Part shown: positions 41,527 to 50,700 of the stretch, one piece after another
Layout: each line of letters opens with the position of its first letter
Numbering within the stretch: position 1 is the first letter of the stretch
NCBI GenBank assembly: GCA_017436345.1
Contig: JAFSDH010000008.1
Coordinates: 62,001 to 126,000 of the forward strand
Origin: Bacilli bacterium
Lineage (GTDB): Bacteria > Bacillota_I > Bacilli_A > RF39 > UBA660
Length of the DNA stretch: 64,000 nt
Reading direction: 5' to 3'
Made by a program: the position numbers and the translations under genes
Notes under the pieces: model-generated
What the model saw: only the letters and a program-made list of their open reading frames with translations
The model's database searches: none
Told to the model about the DNA's origin: nothing

Positions 41527-43113
41527 TTAAGGTCTTTTACCAAATATACTTTTAAACTTTTGAAATGGTTTATTATCATCACTATTTATATCAGTTTTTG
41601 GAGGTTGTTCAACAAATTGAAGAAGCGCTGGATCTATATCGTTTGTTCTATCATTAATACCTTTTTCTTCTTGTAAAACATCTTCTACTACAGTACTAGT
41701 ATTACTAAAACTCACCTTTTCAGCCATTTCTCGTTCTCTTCTTAATCTATCTTCAGTCTCTTTTCTTTGACGTTCTTTTTCTTCTAATAAATCTACTTCT
41801 TTTTTAATCATATTATTAACTTTATCTGTAAAATTATACAAATAATAAGAATGATTTGAGAAAATATGATTAAAGATACGAGATATTTCAATATTAGGAT
41901 ACTTTCTTGAATAAATCTCCATCATTCTCTTTGTAATACTTAATGGTTTATTAACTTTATTCATTGAATTAGAACCATATACCATATATTTATTATCAAT
42001 AACTAATTTATGTTTAATATCGTTAAGAGAAGAACAAATATTTAAAGCTTCCTCTCTCTTACCTTCTTTAAACTTTGATGATGCATCTTTTAAGGCACTA
42101 ATCTTATTACTTACTTCATAATATGTATCACTATCAAAAATAACATTCATACACGTAACAAAAGAATCTAATCCTTTAAAATTATCCTGTTCATTTAAAT
42201 ACTCAAACATATGGTAATCTAAACTAGTTATACACTTAAACACTTCTTCTGCAAAACTTTCATTATCTATATATTTAGTAAGATTTCTTTCGATAAATTC
42301 ATAACGTTCCCCAAATAATAATATTTTACTATAATAAATTCTTCTACTTGAATAACCACTACTATATCTGAAAGTATCATTAGCTATAACATTAAAATCT
42401 ATTAATTTATAATTAGGATTTTCATCAATCAAACTCTTATAATCAACATAAACACTTTCTACAGCTTTAAGAATTTTAACCTTCTTCGAAACATCATCAC
42501 TAGAATAACCATAGCTACGTCCCATGTCTTTTAAAACATCTTTTAAAAGTTTATTAACTTGGTCGATATCATTGTAACTTTTAGAAGATATAATACAATC
42601 AATTAAAGATTTTTTATTACCAAGATCTAAATTAGAATAAGAACTATCAGATAATAAATTAGCATTAATAAAACAAGAACAATCATCTAAAAATTTACTA
42701 AACAGATCAAAATTATCTTTATGTTCATGATAAGCTTTTAACATACAATATAAATTAAAAGTAAAATTAATTGAATTATAATCACTAACTTGATAATATT
42801 TATTTTCTATAATCGTTAAAAAAGGATCAATTTTCTTAAAAAACAAATCAATAAACTCTTGATTATTATCATTAACCATTTCATTTAAAAAAGTAACAAT
42901 TGAATTATTTCCATCCAAATAAGCAGGCAAACTATTTTTAAGTTTCGCTGCTCCTCTAGTTGCATTATCATAATTAGAACTACCTTCATTATTTTCGATT
43001 ACTCCATATACATCATGATATATATATCTTAAAATACGATTACTATTTTCTTTAATATTATCAGACGATGTATTTAAAGAGTTAATTAATTCATAAACAT
43101 TCTCAACTCTCAT
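41527..43113 (-). CDS. Orphan protein, paralogue of the upstream gene (about 528 residues)
   Basis: Acidic/Asn/Ser-rich, mostly helical, no membrane segment. It shares several stretches with its upstream neighbour, for example 'DGNNSIVTFLNEMVNDNNQE' here versus 'DGDNSIFDYYVKMINDNKKE', and 'FDSDTYYE' versus 'FDSDSFYE'. Both end with nearly the same tail, FQKFKSIFGKR here, FQKIKSIFGRR there. A coiled-coil stretch rich in Glu/Arg ('LLEEKERQRKETEDRLRRER') precedes the tail. Start ATG 43113 lies seven bases after the neighbour's stop. Function unknown; the conserved tail may be a docking or localisation motif. Confidence 0.65.
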   Translation of the reverse strand: MRVENVYELINSLNTSSDNIKENSNRILRYIYHDVYGVIENNEGSSNYDNATRGAAKLKNSLPAYLDGNNSIVTFLNEMVNDNNQEFIDLFFKKIDPFLTIIENKYYQVSDYNSINFTFNLYCMLKAYHEHKDNFDLFSKFLDDCSCFINANLLSDSSYSNLDLGNKKSLIDCIISSKSYNDIDQVNKLLKDVLKDMGRSYGYSSDDVSKKVKILKAVESVYVDYKSLIDENPNYKLIDFNVIANDTFRYSSGYSSRRIYYSKILLFGERYEFIERNLTKYIDNESFAEEVFKCITSLDYHMFEYLNEQDNFKGLDSFVTCMNVIFDSDTYYEVSNKISALKDASSKFKEGKREEALNICSSLNDIKHKLVIDNKYMVYGSNSMNKVNKPLSITKRMMEIYSRKYPNIEISRIFNHIFSNHSYYLYNFTDKVNNMIKKEVDLLEEKERQRKETEDRLRREREMAEKVSFSNTSTVVEDVLQEEKGINDRTNDIDPALLQFVEQPPKTDINSDDNKPFQKFKSIFGKRP

Positions 43114-43120
43114 AAACAAC

Positions 43121-44557
43121 CTACTTTCTTCTACCAAAAATACTTTTTATTTTTTGAAAACTATTATCATCTTTGTTAGGAAGACCTTCTTCTGTTTTAG
43201 CCTCTTCTATCCTTTGCACTGCTTCAACAACAGTCGGCAAAGTTTTTCTTTCCTGTTCTTTCTTTTCAGAAAGAGCTCCATATATAAACGAAGAAAATCT
43301 ATCATCACATTCACTCATTGTATCACTATAAATTAAAACATCTTCGAAATCATCTGTACTATATTTAAGTAAATCAGAGGATAACTTCAAAATATCATAA
43401 GATCGATCTATAATTCGTTCTGGTTTATCTATTTTATTTATTGAAGAAGAAGAATATTTAATAGTTATACCTTCTATTTCTTTTTTATGCTCATCACTTC
43501 TTAAACTTTTAATTAAGTCTAAACATTCTTTAGTAAGTCCTTGACAACTATAAAGATTAGAAGCTTCTTCTAATGTCTCAAGTTTACTTTCCATTTCATA
43601 GAAACTATCACTATCAAAAACTACATTCATAATTTCAATAAAAGAATCATTAGAATCATTAAGTTCTTCAAACAAATCTATTTCTAAATCACTAACCCTA
43701 TCTAAAATCTCATTATATATTGAACCATTATCAATAACATCATACATATCTTCAAAATATTGATATCTATCTCCAAGCATCAAGATAGATGAATAATATA
43801 ATTCTTCATCTTCATCATCATTAAACAAACTAGTTAAAAACTTTGATAAAACATCTTGATTAAAACTTGGATATTCTCTAATTCTTCTAATATCATCAAA
43901 TAATTTTAAAACATTTAAAGCTTTATCATCTAAATCTTCTAAATCATCATAGTAATGCGTACTACAAATATCTTTTACAAAATCTATTATCATCTTTTTC
44001 GCTTCTGGAAAATCTTCAATTACTTTATTTTCTAAAAAACGATTGATAAAATCTAACTTTTCTCTAAATAAAGTATATTCTCGATTATCAGAATAATTTT
44101 CGTCTAATTCTCCATAACCAATAAAGAAAGAAAATTCATCAACAAAACTACTAAACTTATCAAAGTCATCTTTATAAATATCATATAACTTAAGCATAAT
44201 ATAAATATTAAAAATATATGTAAAAGGTCTAAAATCATTATCACGATACAACTTATTATCAAAGAAATCTAAAGAATTATTTACATTCTCATAAAACTTA
44301 TTAATAAATTCTTTTTTATTATCATTAATCATTTTTACATAATAATCAAAAATTGAATTATCACCATCAATAATTTCATCAATTTCATCTCTCATATTAA
44401 CAAAAGTTTCATCAGAATCTTCCATATCAATTATATTAGTAATATAACCTCTAACACCATCATATAAAAAATTAAATAACCTAATTGTATCTTTTTCATA
44501 TAAAGGATTGTTTTTTCTTAAATTAAGTATAAAATCATAAAGTTTTTGCGCATTCAT
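43121..44557 (-). CDS. Orphan protein, paralogue of the downstream gene (478 residues)
   Basis: A highly acidic (Asp/Glu-rich), helical protein with no signal peptide. The N-terminal 'LYEKDTIRLFNFLYDGVRGY' starts the region shared with the downstream gene; the last residues 'FQKIKSIFGRR' are conserved between the two. The promoter TTGTAT-17-TATAAT lies upstream on the minus strand with an AGGGGG ribosome site, so it heads a two-gene transcript. The tandem copies have diverged beyond easy alignment except in several blocks, so the duplication is old. Function unknown. Confidence 0.65.
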   Translation of the reverse strand: MNAQKLYDFILNLRKNNPLYEKDTIRLFNFLYDGVRGYITNIIDMEDSDETFVNMRDEIDEIIDGDNSIFDYYVKMINDNKKEFINKFYENVNNSLDFFDNKLYRDNDFRPFTYIFNIYIMLKLYDIYKDDFDKFSSFVDEFSFFIGYGELDENYSDNREYTLFREKLDFINRFLENKVIEDFPEAKKMIIDFVKDICSTHYYDDLEDLDDKALNVLKLFDDIRRIREYPSFNQDVLSKFLTSLFNDDEDEELYYSSILMLGDRYQYFEDMYDVIDNGSIYNEILDRVSDLEIDLFEELNDSNDSFIEIMNVVFDSDSFYEMESKLETLEEASNLYSCQGLTKECLDLIKSLRSDEHKKEIEGITIKYSSSSINKIDKPERIIDRSYDILKLSSDLLKYSTDDFEDVLIYSDTMSECDDRFSSFIYGALSEKKEQERKTLPTVVEAVQRIEEAKTEEGLPNKDDNSFQKIKSIFGRRK

Positions 44558-44613
44558 AGTAACCCCCTAAAGTGCTTGTTATTATACCATAAAGTAAACA
44601 AACATACAATAAA

Positions 44614-44637
44614 AAAAAGATATATCACTATATCTTT
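44614..44637 (-). terminator. Terminator of the 101-residue orphan
   Basis: The 8-bp stem AAGATATA/TATATCTT with a TCAC loop is followed by a T-run on the minus strand; the stop codon falls within the hairpin. Confidence 0.85.
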
Positions 44638-44933
44638 TTAATATCATTACTACCTAACTTTTTTACTTTAACATTATCTCCATCAAAAGATAATTCCATT
44701 TCTTTTTCTTCAATTTGCATAAGCATAGTATCTATTTCTTCAACACTCATTGATGAAACATAATCTCTAGCTGCTGCAGCATGAACTTCAATAATAGGTC
44801 CACCACTAGTTGTCGCAGTACTAATAGTAGATGTTAAAGTAGTAGCAATATCATCATTTGATATATATATACCATCATTAGTACTAGTTGTTGTAGTACC
44901 TAAACTTATTAAAGTACCTAAACTTATATCCAT
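44628..44933 (-). CDS. Ser/Thr-rich small orphan protein (101 residues)
   Basis: The N-terminal half is Thr/Ser/Ile-rich low-complexity ('SLGTTTTSTNDGIYISNDD', 'TSTISTATTSGG'), then 'VHAAAARDYVSSMSVEEIDT' and an acidic, Lys-ending C-terminus. There is no signal peptide or TM helix. It is the last gene of a three-gene run (46395 to 44628), with 12 bp to the gene before it. Hydrophobic-polar periodicity may indicate a beta-rich N-terminus, but no family is assigned. Confidence 0.55.
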   Translation of the reverse strand: MDISLGTLISLGTTTTSTNDGIYISNDDIATTLTSTISTATTSGGPIIEVHAAAARDYVSSMSVEEIDTMLMQIEEKEMELSFDGDNVKVKKLGSNDIKKI

Positions 44934-44945
44934 AAATAAACCCTC

Positions 44946-45695
44946 CTATTTTTTTACCAAGACTCTAGAAGCCTCTTTAGTACGTTGACCCTTAACTTCC
45001 AAAGCTAATTTCTTTAATTGTTCTAATTCCTGAATTGTAGTTATCGAAGAAACTACTTCATAACTTTCAGGGGTTTCAACTCTATCACATAATTTATTAT
45101 ATATCGTTTTTCCTACTTTAGCAAAATTTTTTGCATCTCTTTCACGACTTCTTTTTTCAATCTTTTCAAAAGCTTCTTTCCTTTCTTCAAATCGACACAA
45201 ATTATAATTTTGCAAATTAACACACTGAAAATTAATTCCTAATGCAATAACATTATATCCAAGCCAAGAGATAATAAGTCCTAATCCAAGTCCACTTGTA
45301 AAAGGAATAGCACAACTACATAATCCAATCCAAATAAAATTCCAAATCATACCATTCTTATGAATTCTTTTATTAGATAATAAATAATTTTTAAAACTAC
45401 TAGCATTATTCATAGTAAAATGATAATTTCTATTTTTCTTTTCAACAAGTTCTCTCTTAAAACGCATTTTTTTTAAATTATATTCATATTTAATTTTATT
45501 TTTTTCTTCTAAAGAAATATCTCTACTACATAACTTATTAGCCTTTTTATCACATTGATTAACATACCAATCTCTTATATTAGGACAAAACTTATCAATA
45601 AACTTAAACTTTAAATCTTCTACTTTAAATACAACTTTTTGAAACCAAACTGCTCCTAATTTCTCATATATCTCTTTTTTCTTTAAATTATCCAT
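44946..45695 (-). CDS. Orphan membrane protein with two TM helices
   Basis: About 249 residues. A basic, charged N-terminal region of about 110 residues precedes two close hydrophobic segments ('MIWNFIWIGLCSCAIPF' and 'LGLGLIISWLGYNVIALGI'), followed by a charged C-terminal domain with Glu/Lys-rich helices ('RKEAFEKIEKRSRERDAK'). Eight Cys are scattered. The start overlaps the previous gene's end by eight bases, so translation is coupled to the 235-residue orphan. Both termini are probably cytoplasmic, as for a membrane-anchored scaffold. No family recognised. Confidence 0.6.
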   Translation of the reverse strand: MDNLKKKEIYEKLGAVWFQKVVFKVEDLKFKFIDKFCPNIRDWYVNQCDKKANKLCSRDISLEEKNKIKYEYNLKKMRFKRELVEKKNRNYHFTMNNASSFKNYLLSNKRIHKNGMIWNFIWIGLCSCAIPFTSGLGLGLIISWLGYNVIALGINFQCVNLQNYNLCRFEERKEAFEKIEKRSRERDAKNFAKVGKTIYNKLCDRVETPESYEVVSSITTIQELEQLKKLALEVKGQRTKEASRVLVKK

Positions 45696-46395
45696 TATTA
45701 GGCGTTTTAGCTTTTTGTTTAGCTACTTCCTCTTCTTTCTTCTTCGCAAATAAATACTTATTATAATTTGTAAGAGCACGAGTCGTAGTTAAAGTAAAAT
45801 TCTTATTAATACACTTAAAAGAATTTTTATTACTACCAACTAATTGACCATCAAAAAATCTTTTTACTGTTGCTTTAACATTATTAGGATTACTTCTTAA
45901 AGGATGATCATTACCCAAGGTAGAAATCATACAAATATCTTGAAAGTCTTCACGACCACTACGATAATATTCATTATATCTTTCCATTTCTTCTTTTGTA
46001 TAAATATTCTCAAGTACAGGAAAAGGTTCTTGTTTAACAAAACAATTAGCAAATTCCAAGAAAAAACCAATTGTATAATCATCAAAACAAGATTCAAACT
46101 TTGGAAGTTTAAAACATACATAACGATGATTAGTAAACTCTTTTTTAGAAACATTACTATACATACTCATATCATCAACCAAACTATCACCAAAAACAAA
46201 TCTATCAGTATAAACAGTTGTCATAACATATAAAATTTGTTGATTAACATATGATAACTTAGTTGTATCAATAAATAAATGATGTTCATTCTCTAAAGGA
46301 TTATCACCAAGATAAATACAGTTATTTATATTACATTTATCTAAAACATCACACATCGGCTTAAAAATTTTTACTTCTTTATTAATAAGTTCCAT
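45688..46395 (-). CDS. Orphan protein (235 residues), coupled to the next gene
   Basis: Soluble, with mixed charge and scattered Cys residues (five in the first 85, for example 'DKCNINNCIYLGDNPLENEH'). Conserved-looking segments include 'RYVCFKLPKFESCFDDY' and 'KFFVKQE'-like Cys/aromatic motifs (residues 110-140), and the C-terminal end is Lys/Ala/Glu-rich ('FAKKKEEEVAKQKAKTPNNG'). It has GAGGTGG upstream of the ATG and starts a three-gene operon. The last eight bases overlap the next gene. No domain is recognised. Confidence 0.55.
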   Translation of the reverse strand: MELINKEVKIFKPMCDVLDKCNINNCIYLGDNPLENEHHLFIDTTKLSYVNQQILYVMTTVYTDRFVFGDSLVDDMSMYSNVSKKEFTNHRYVCFKLPKFESCFDDYTIGFFLEFANCFVKQEPFPVLENIYTKEEMERYNEYYRSGREDFQDICMISTLGNDHPLRSNPNNVKATVKRFFDGQLVGSNKNSFKCINKNFTLTTTRALTNYNKYLFAKKKEEEVAKQKAKTPNNG

Positions 46396-46452
46396 ATAAC
46401 CACCTCAAATTGACTTATATTTTATCATGATAAAAAAATTAATACAATAAAA

Positions 46453-46474
46453 AAAGAAGATTAATATCTTCTTA
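46453..46474 (-). terminator. Terminator of the zinc-ribbon/TM orphan
   Basis: The 8-bp stem AAGAAGAT/ATCTTCTT with a TAAT loop is followed by a T-run on the minus strand. Confidence 0.85.
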
Positions 46475-46477
46475 CTT

Positions 46478-46960
46478 TTATTGTTTCTTTCCACATTTCT
46501 TACAAAATGTAGAATCTTCATCAATCATAGCACCACAATGTTTACAAAAAGCAGTTGCTTCATCTCCACTAAAACCTTCTTTAACAGCCTTAGCCATTGT
46601 CTTAACATAACCCTTTTTAATATTAGCTTCTCTTTGAGTTACATCGGCTAAAATATCTTCATTTTCATCAAGAATTTTCTTTCTAGTTCTAGCAGAAACA
46701 CCACCTAAAGTAGCACTTAAAGCTTCAATATCATCAGCTGACTCATCAACCATGTGTTTTAATGATTTGACTTGCCTACTTAACATTTTACCTCTAAATT
46801 TAGAACTAAAACTCATAACACACGCACCAAGAAATACTAAAACAAAAATTATTAAAACAATTGGGAAAATAATATCAAAAGCACCTCTATTATCATGTTC
46901 AATCTTTTGATCATTTTCTTGAACTTGTTGAGTAATAATTTCAAATGGATTATTTTCCAT
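46478..46960 (-). CDS. Single-pass membrane protein with C-terminal zinc ribbon
   Basis: About 160 residues: a Gln/Glu-rich N-terminus, one helix ('IIFPIVLIIFVLVFLGACVM', about 29-48), a helical region and a C-terminal zinc ribbon ('FCKHCGAMIDEDSTFCKKCG', two CxxC knuckles). This mirrors the zinc ribbon of the 2746-3246 protein but inverted relative to the membrane part. Single-gene transcript with its own terminator. Role unknown; zinc-ribbon membrane proteins of this type often sit near secretion or stress genes. Confidence 0.7.
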   Translation of the reverse strand: MENNPFEIITQQVQENDQKIEHDNRGAFDIIFPIVLIIFVLVFLGACVMSFSSKFRGKMLSRQVKSLKHMVDESADDIEALSATLGGVSARTRKKILDENEDILADVTQREANIKKGYVKTMAKAVKEGFSGDEATAFCKHCGAMIDEDSTFCKKCGKKQ

Positions 46961-47017
46961 ACTACACCTCCTACACTATAAATAATATTAAAACAAAATT
47001 AAGAAATAAACAATAAA

Positions 47018-47041
47018 AAAAGACAAAATAATTTGTCTTTT
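47018..47041 (-). terminator. Terminator of the 207-residue orphan
   Basis: The 9-bp stem AAAGACAAA/TTTGTCTTT with an ATAA loop contains the coding end and is followed by a T-run on the minus strand. Confidence 0.85.
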
Positions 47042-47043
47042 TC

Positions 47044-47667
47044 TTATTTAGTTCTTTCTTCTAATTTTCCTAATGCCTTAATTAAACTTTTAGTTCCTTT
47101 ATTAACTAAACCTTTAGCTTTTACAGAAGCTTCTGTAAGTTGTCCTTTAGCAACTTCTCCATATGGTCTAGCAAAGTTACCAACAGCAGTTGCAACATTC
47201 TTACCAGCTTTAACACAAGCTTCTTTGCTTTGTCTTAAAATTTCTTCTCCATTAGCATTAACTTTATTTGCAATATCAGCAACTTGTGCTTCTAAAACAA
47301 GAACATTATTATATCCTGCTTTATCTAAAGCAACATAAATATTAACTAATTCAGCAGCTTCTTCAAAACTTACTTCTCTAGATTCAATAATAGAAGTAGC
47401 TAAAGTAGCTTTAAATCTTGGTTCACCATATCTTGGATGTTCTTTCTTAATTACAGTAGCAGCCTCTAAAACATCACTATTAATCATAAAGAAATTTTTA
47501 GCTACATCATAAGCATTTTGACATTCTTCATCATAATAATTAGCTAATCCATCAACACTTGTAATATCAAGATTTAAATTAAATTCATCCTTTGCTTCAG
47601 TATATTGTTCTAAAACATCTGCTAATAATTTAGCATTATCTTTCAATTCAACAAATTCTTTTTTCAT
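47044..47667 (-). CDS. Alanine-rich helical orphan protein
   Basis: About 207 residues, Ala/Glu/Lys-rich and predicted largely helical, no signal peptide or TM. Visible stretches include 'AEESREVSFEEAAELVNIYV'-type helices (residues 90-115) and a C-terminal 'AKGLVNKGTKSLIKALGKLE'. The promoter TTGATT-17-TATAAT (47721-47693 on the minus strand) and AAGGGAAGG ribosome site are good. The composition resembles phage-tail or LEA-like amphipathic proteins but no family fits. It leads the orphan block and is separated from the next gene by its own terminator. Confidence 0.55.
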   Translation of the reverse strand: MKKEFVELKDNAKLLADVLEQYTEAKDEFNLNLDITSVDGLANYYDEECQNAYDVAKNFFMINSDVLEAATVIKKEHPRYGEPRFKATLATSIIESREVSFEEAAELVNIYVALDKAGYNNVLVLEAQVADIANKVNANGEEILRQSKEACVKAGKNVATAVGNFARPYGEVAKGQLTEASVKAKGLVNKGTKSLIKALGKLEERTK

Positions 47668-47692
47668 AAAAACCTTCCCTTCTTTAAAAGTT

Positions 47693-47721
47693 ATTATATG
47701 CGCAACTTCTCAAAAAATCAA
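47693..47721 (-). promoter_or_regulatory. Promoter of the alanine-rich orphan
   Basis: TTGATT (47721-47716), 17-bp spacer and TATAAT (47698-47693) on the minus strand. Confidence 0.65.
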
Positions 47722-47753
47722 GAAAATTCTTTATCTTACATCTTTTTACAAAT

Positions 47754-50700
47754 TTATTTATTATTTTTTTCTTTAGCAACAGTAAGCATAAGTTTAATAC
47801 GATTTACTTGATTAGTATGACTAGCTCCAGGATCATAATCAATTGCAATTATATTAGCATCTTTATATTTAGACCTAATTCGTTTAATTACAGCCTTACC
47901 AACAACATGATTAGGAAGACAAGCAAACGGTTGAACACAAACAACATTAGAAACTCCTTCTTTAATAAGTTCTACCATTTCTGCTGTTAAAAACCATCCT
48001 TCACCAGTTTGATTCCCCACTGATAAAATATCATCAACATTTGAAGCAAGTTCATATATATCAGAAGGCATTCTATATCTAGTAGCCTTTATATTTTCTC
48101 TTACTGGTTTTTCATACATATCAAAAATATTTAAAGCTTGTTTATATATAAAAGAACCAACTTTTCCTGTTTTAAATAACTTATCTTTAATCATACCATT
48201 ATAAGCACAGTACTTAACAAATCCCATTAAATCAGGAACAAAAACCTCACTACCCTCTGCTTCTAATTTTTTAACTAAATTATCATTTCCAAAAGTATGA
48301 TATTTTATTAAAATTTCACCTACAATACCAACCTTTGGTTTAGAAACTAATTCAACATCTATATTATTAAAATCAGTTATTATATATTTAACATTTTTCT
48401 TAAATTCAGAAAATTTACCCCTTTTCACAAGCTTACAACAACGCTTCATCCATTTATCAAACAACTCTTCTGATTCACCTTTAATAATCTCATAAGGTCG
48501 AGTTGCATATAACAATTTGGCAAGTAGATCACCATACACTACAGCCTGTAAAAGCTTGTTTACAAGAGGAATACTAAGTTTAAAAGCTTGTTCTTTTTCA
48601 AGGCCACTAAAATTAAGTGAAATAATTGGAACATCAGCAAAACCAGCATCTTTTAAAGCCTTTCTAATTAAACCAATATAATTAGTAGCACGACATCCCC
48701 CGCCAGTTTGAGTAATAACAACACTAGTATTTTCTAAATCATATTCACCACTCTGTAAAGCATGAATAAGTTGCCCTATAACAATAATTGCTGGATAACA
48801 AGCATCATTATTCACATATTTTAAACCAGTTTCAACAGTATCATCATTACTTTCTTTTAAATAAACGGCATTATAACCTTCACTTTTTAATAAAGCTTCC
48901 AACATAGGCCAATGATTCATACTCATATCTGGAAATAAAATAGTATTCTTCTTATGTTCTTTTTTAAATACTTTTTTCTCATAGTTATAAGAAATATATT
49001 TATTATTATTTCTTCTTTTATTCATAGAGGCTATTAAAGAACGTATTCTAATTTTAACAGCTCCTAAATTATTAATTTCATCTATTTTTATTGTAGTAAA
49101 TAAACGATTATTTGAACGAAGAATTTCATCAGCTTGATCTGTTATAATAGCATCTAACCCACATCCAAACGAATTTAGATTAACCAACTCTAAATTATCA
49201 AATTGACTTACAACATCAGCAGCATGATATACACGCGAATGATAAGCCCATTGGTCAACAACACGAAGTTTAGTATTTAATTTACTTAAATGACATATAG
49301 AATCTTCTGTTAAAACCGCAAGACCTAAACTATTAATCATCGTATCAATACCATGATTAACCTCTTTATCTAAGTGATATGGACGCCCTGCAAGAACAAT
49401 AGCTTTTTCATCATGCATAACAACATAATCCAAAAATTTTTCACCTTGTTTACGAACATCTTCTTTAAACTTATCAAGTTCAACAAAACCAGCATGTAAA
49501 GCATCCCTCATCTCATCCTTAGAAATATTTAAATTTTTGAAAAAATCAATTTCCATAAGTCTCAATAAAAGATTTTCTTCCTTAATTGGTAAAAAAGGAT
49601 TAACAAAAGTAATATCTTCTTTATTAATTGCTTCAACATTTAACTTAATAGCTTCTGAATAACTTTGAACAATAGGACAATTATAGCAATTATCACTATT
49701 TTTAAACTCTTGTCTTTCATACATTAAACAAGGATAAAAAATAGTTTTTACTCCTTTATCAAGAAGATTCATAATATGACCATGAACAAGTTTAGCAGGA
49801 TAACATACACTCTCACTTGGCATAGACTCCATACCACTTTCATAAATTCTACGATTAGAATGATCACTAAGTACAACTTTAAATCCTAACTTGGTCAAAA
49901 AAGTAAACCAAAGAGGATAATTCTCATACATATTTAATGCACGTGGAATACCAATTTCTCCTAAAGGAGCATCTTCAAGAGCTTCATAATTAAATAAACG
50001 ATCATATTTCCATTTATACATATTAGGAAGGGTTGAACTACTTCCATTATTACCACTACCACGTTCACATCTATTTCCAGAAATAAAACTCTTTTTATTA
50101 AACATATTTATTGTTAAAGCACAATGGTTTTCACAACCCTTACACCTTGTATGTGTTGTCTTAACATTTAAACTTTTAATTTCTTCTTTAGTTAAAATAC
50201 TACTCTTAATATCCTGATCTTCATACTGTTTAAAGTTATCAAGAGCAATCAAAGCAACTCCATAAGCTCCCATTAAACCAGCAATATCAGGCCTAACAAC
50301 ATCTTTATCAGTAATCTTCTCAAAAGCTCTTAAAACTGCATCATTAAGAAAAGTTCCACCTTGAACGACAATTTTCTTACCTAAAGTTGAAATATCTCTA
50401 ATCTTCATAACCTTAGTAATAGCGTTTTTTATTACAGAATAGGAAAGACCAGCAAAAATATCTCCAAGAGGTCTTCCTTCTTTTTGCGTTTGCTTAATTT
50501 TAGAATTCATAAACACAGTACATCTACTACCTAAATCAATAGGAGCTTTAGATTTAACCGCTAAATCAACAAACTCTGAAACTTCAATCCCTAAAGATTT
50601 AGCAAGCGTTTCAATAAAAGACCCACATCCAGATGAACAAGCTTCATTAAGCATGATACTATTTACTGCACCATCCTTTATTTTAATATATTTCATATCT

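Noticed and set aside
41527..47667. Known phage-defence or toxin-antitoxin system
   Set aside because: No nuclease, TIR, HEPN, P-loop or toxin motif could be identified, so no defence label is justified.
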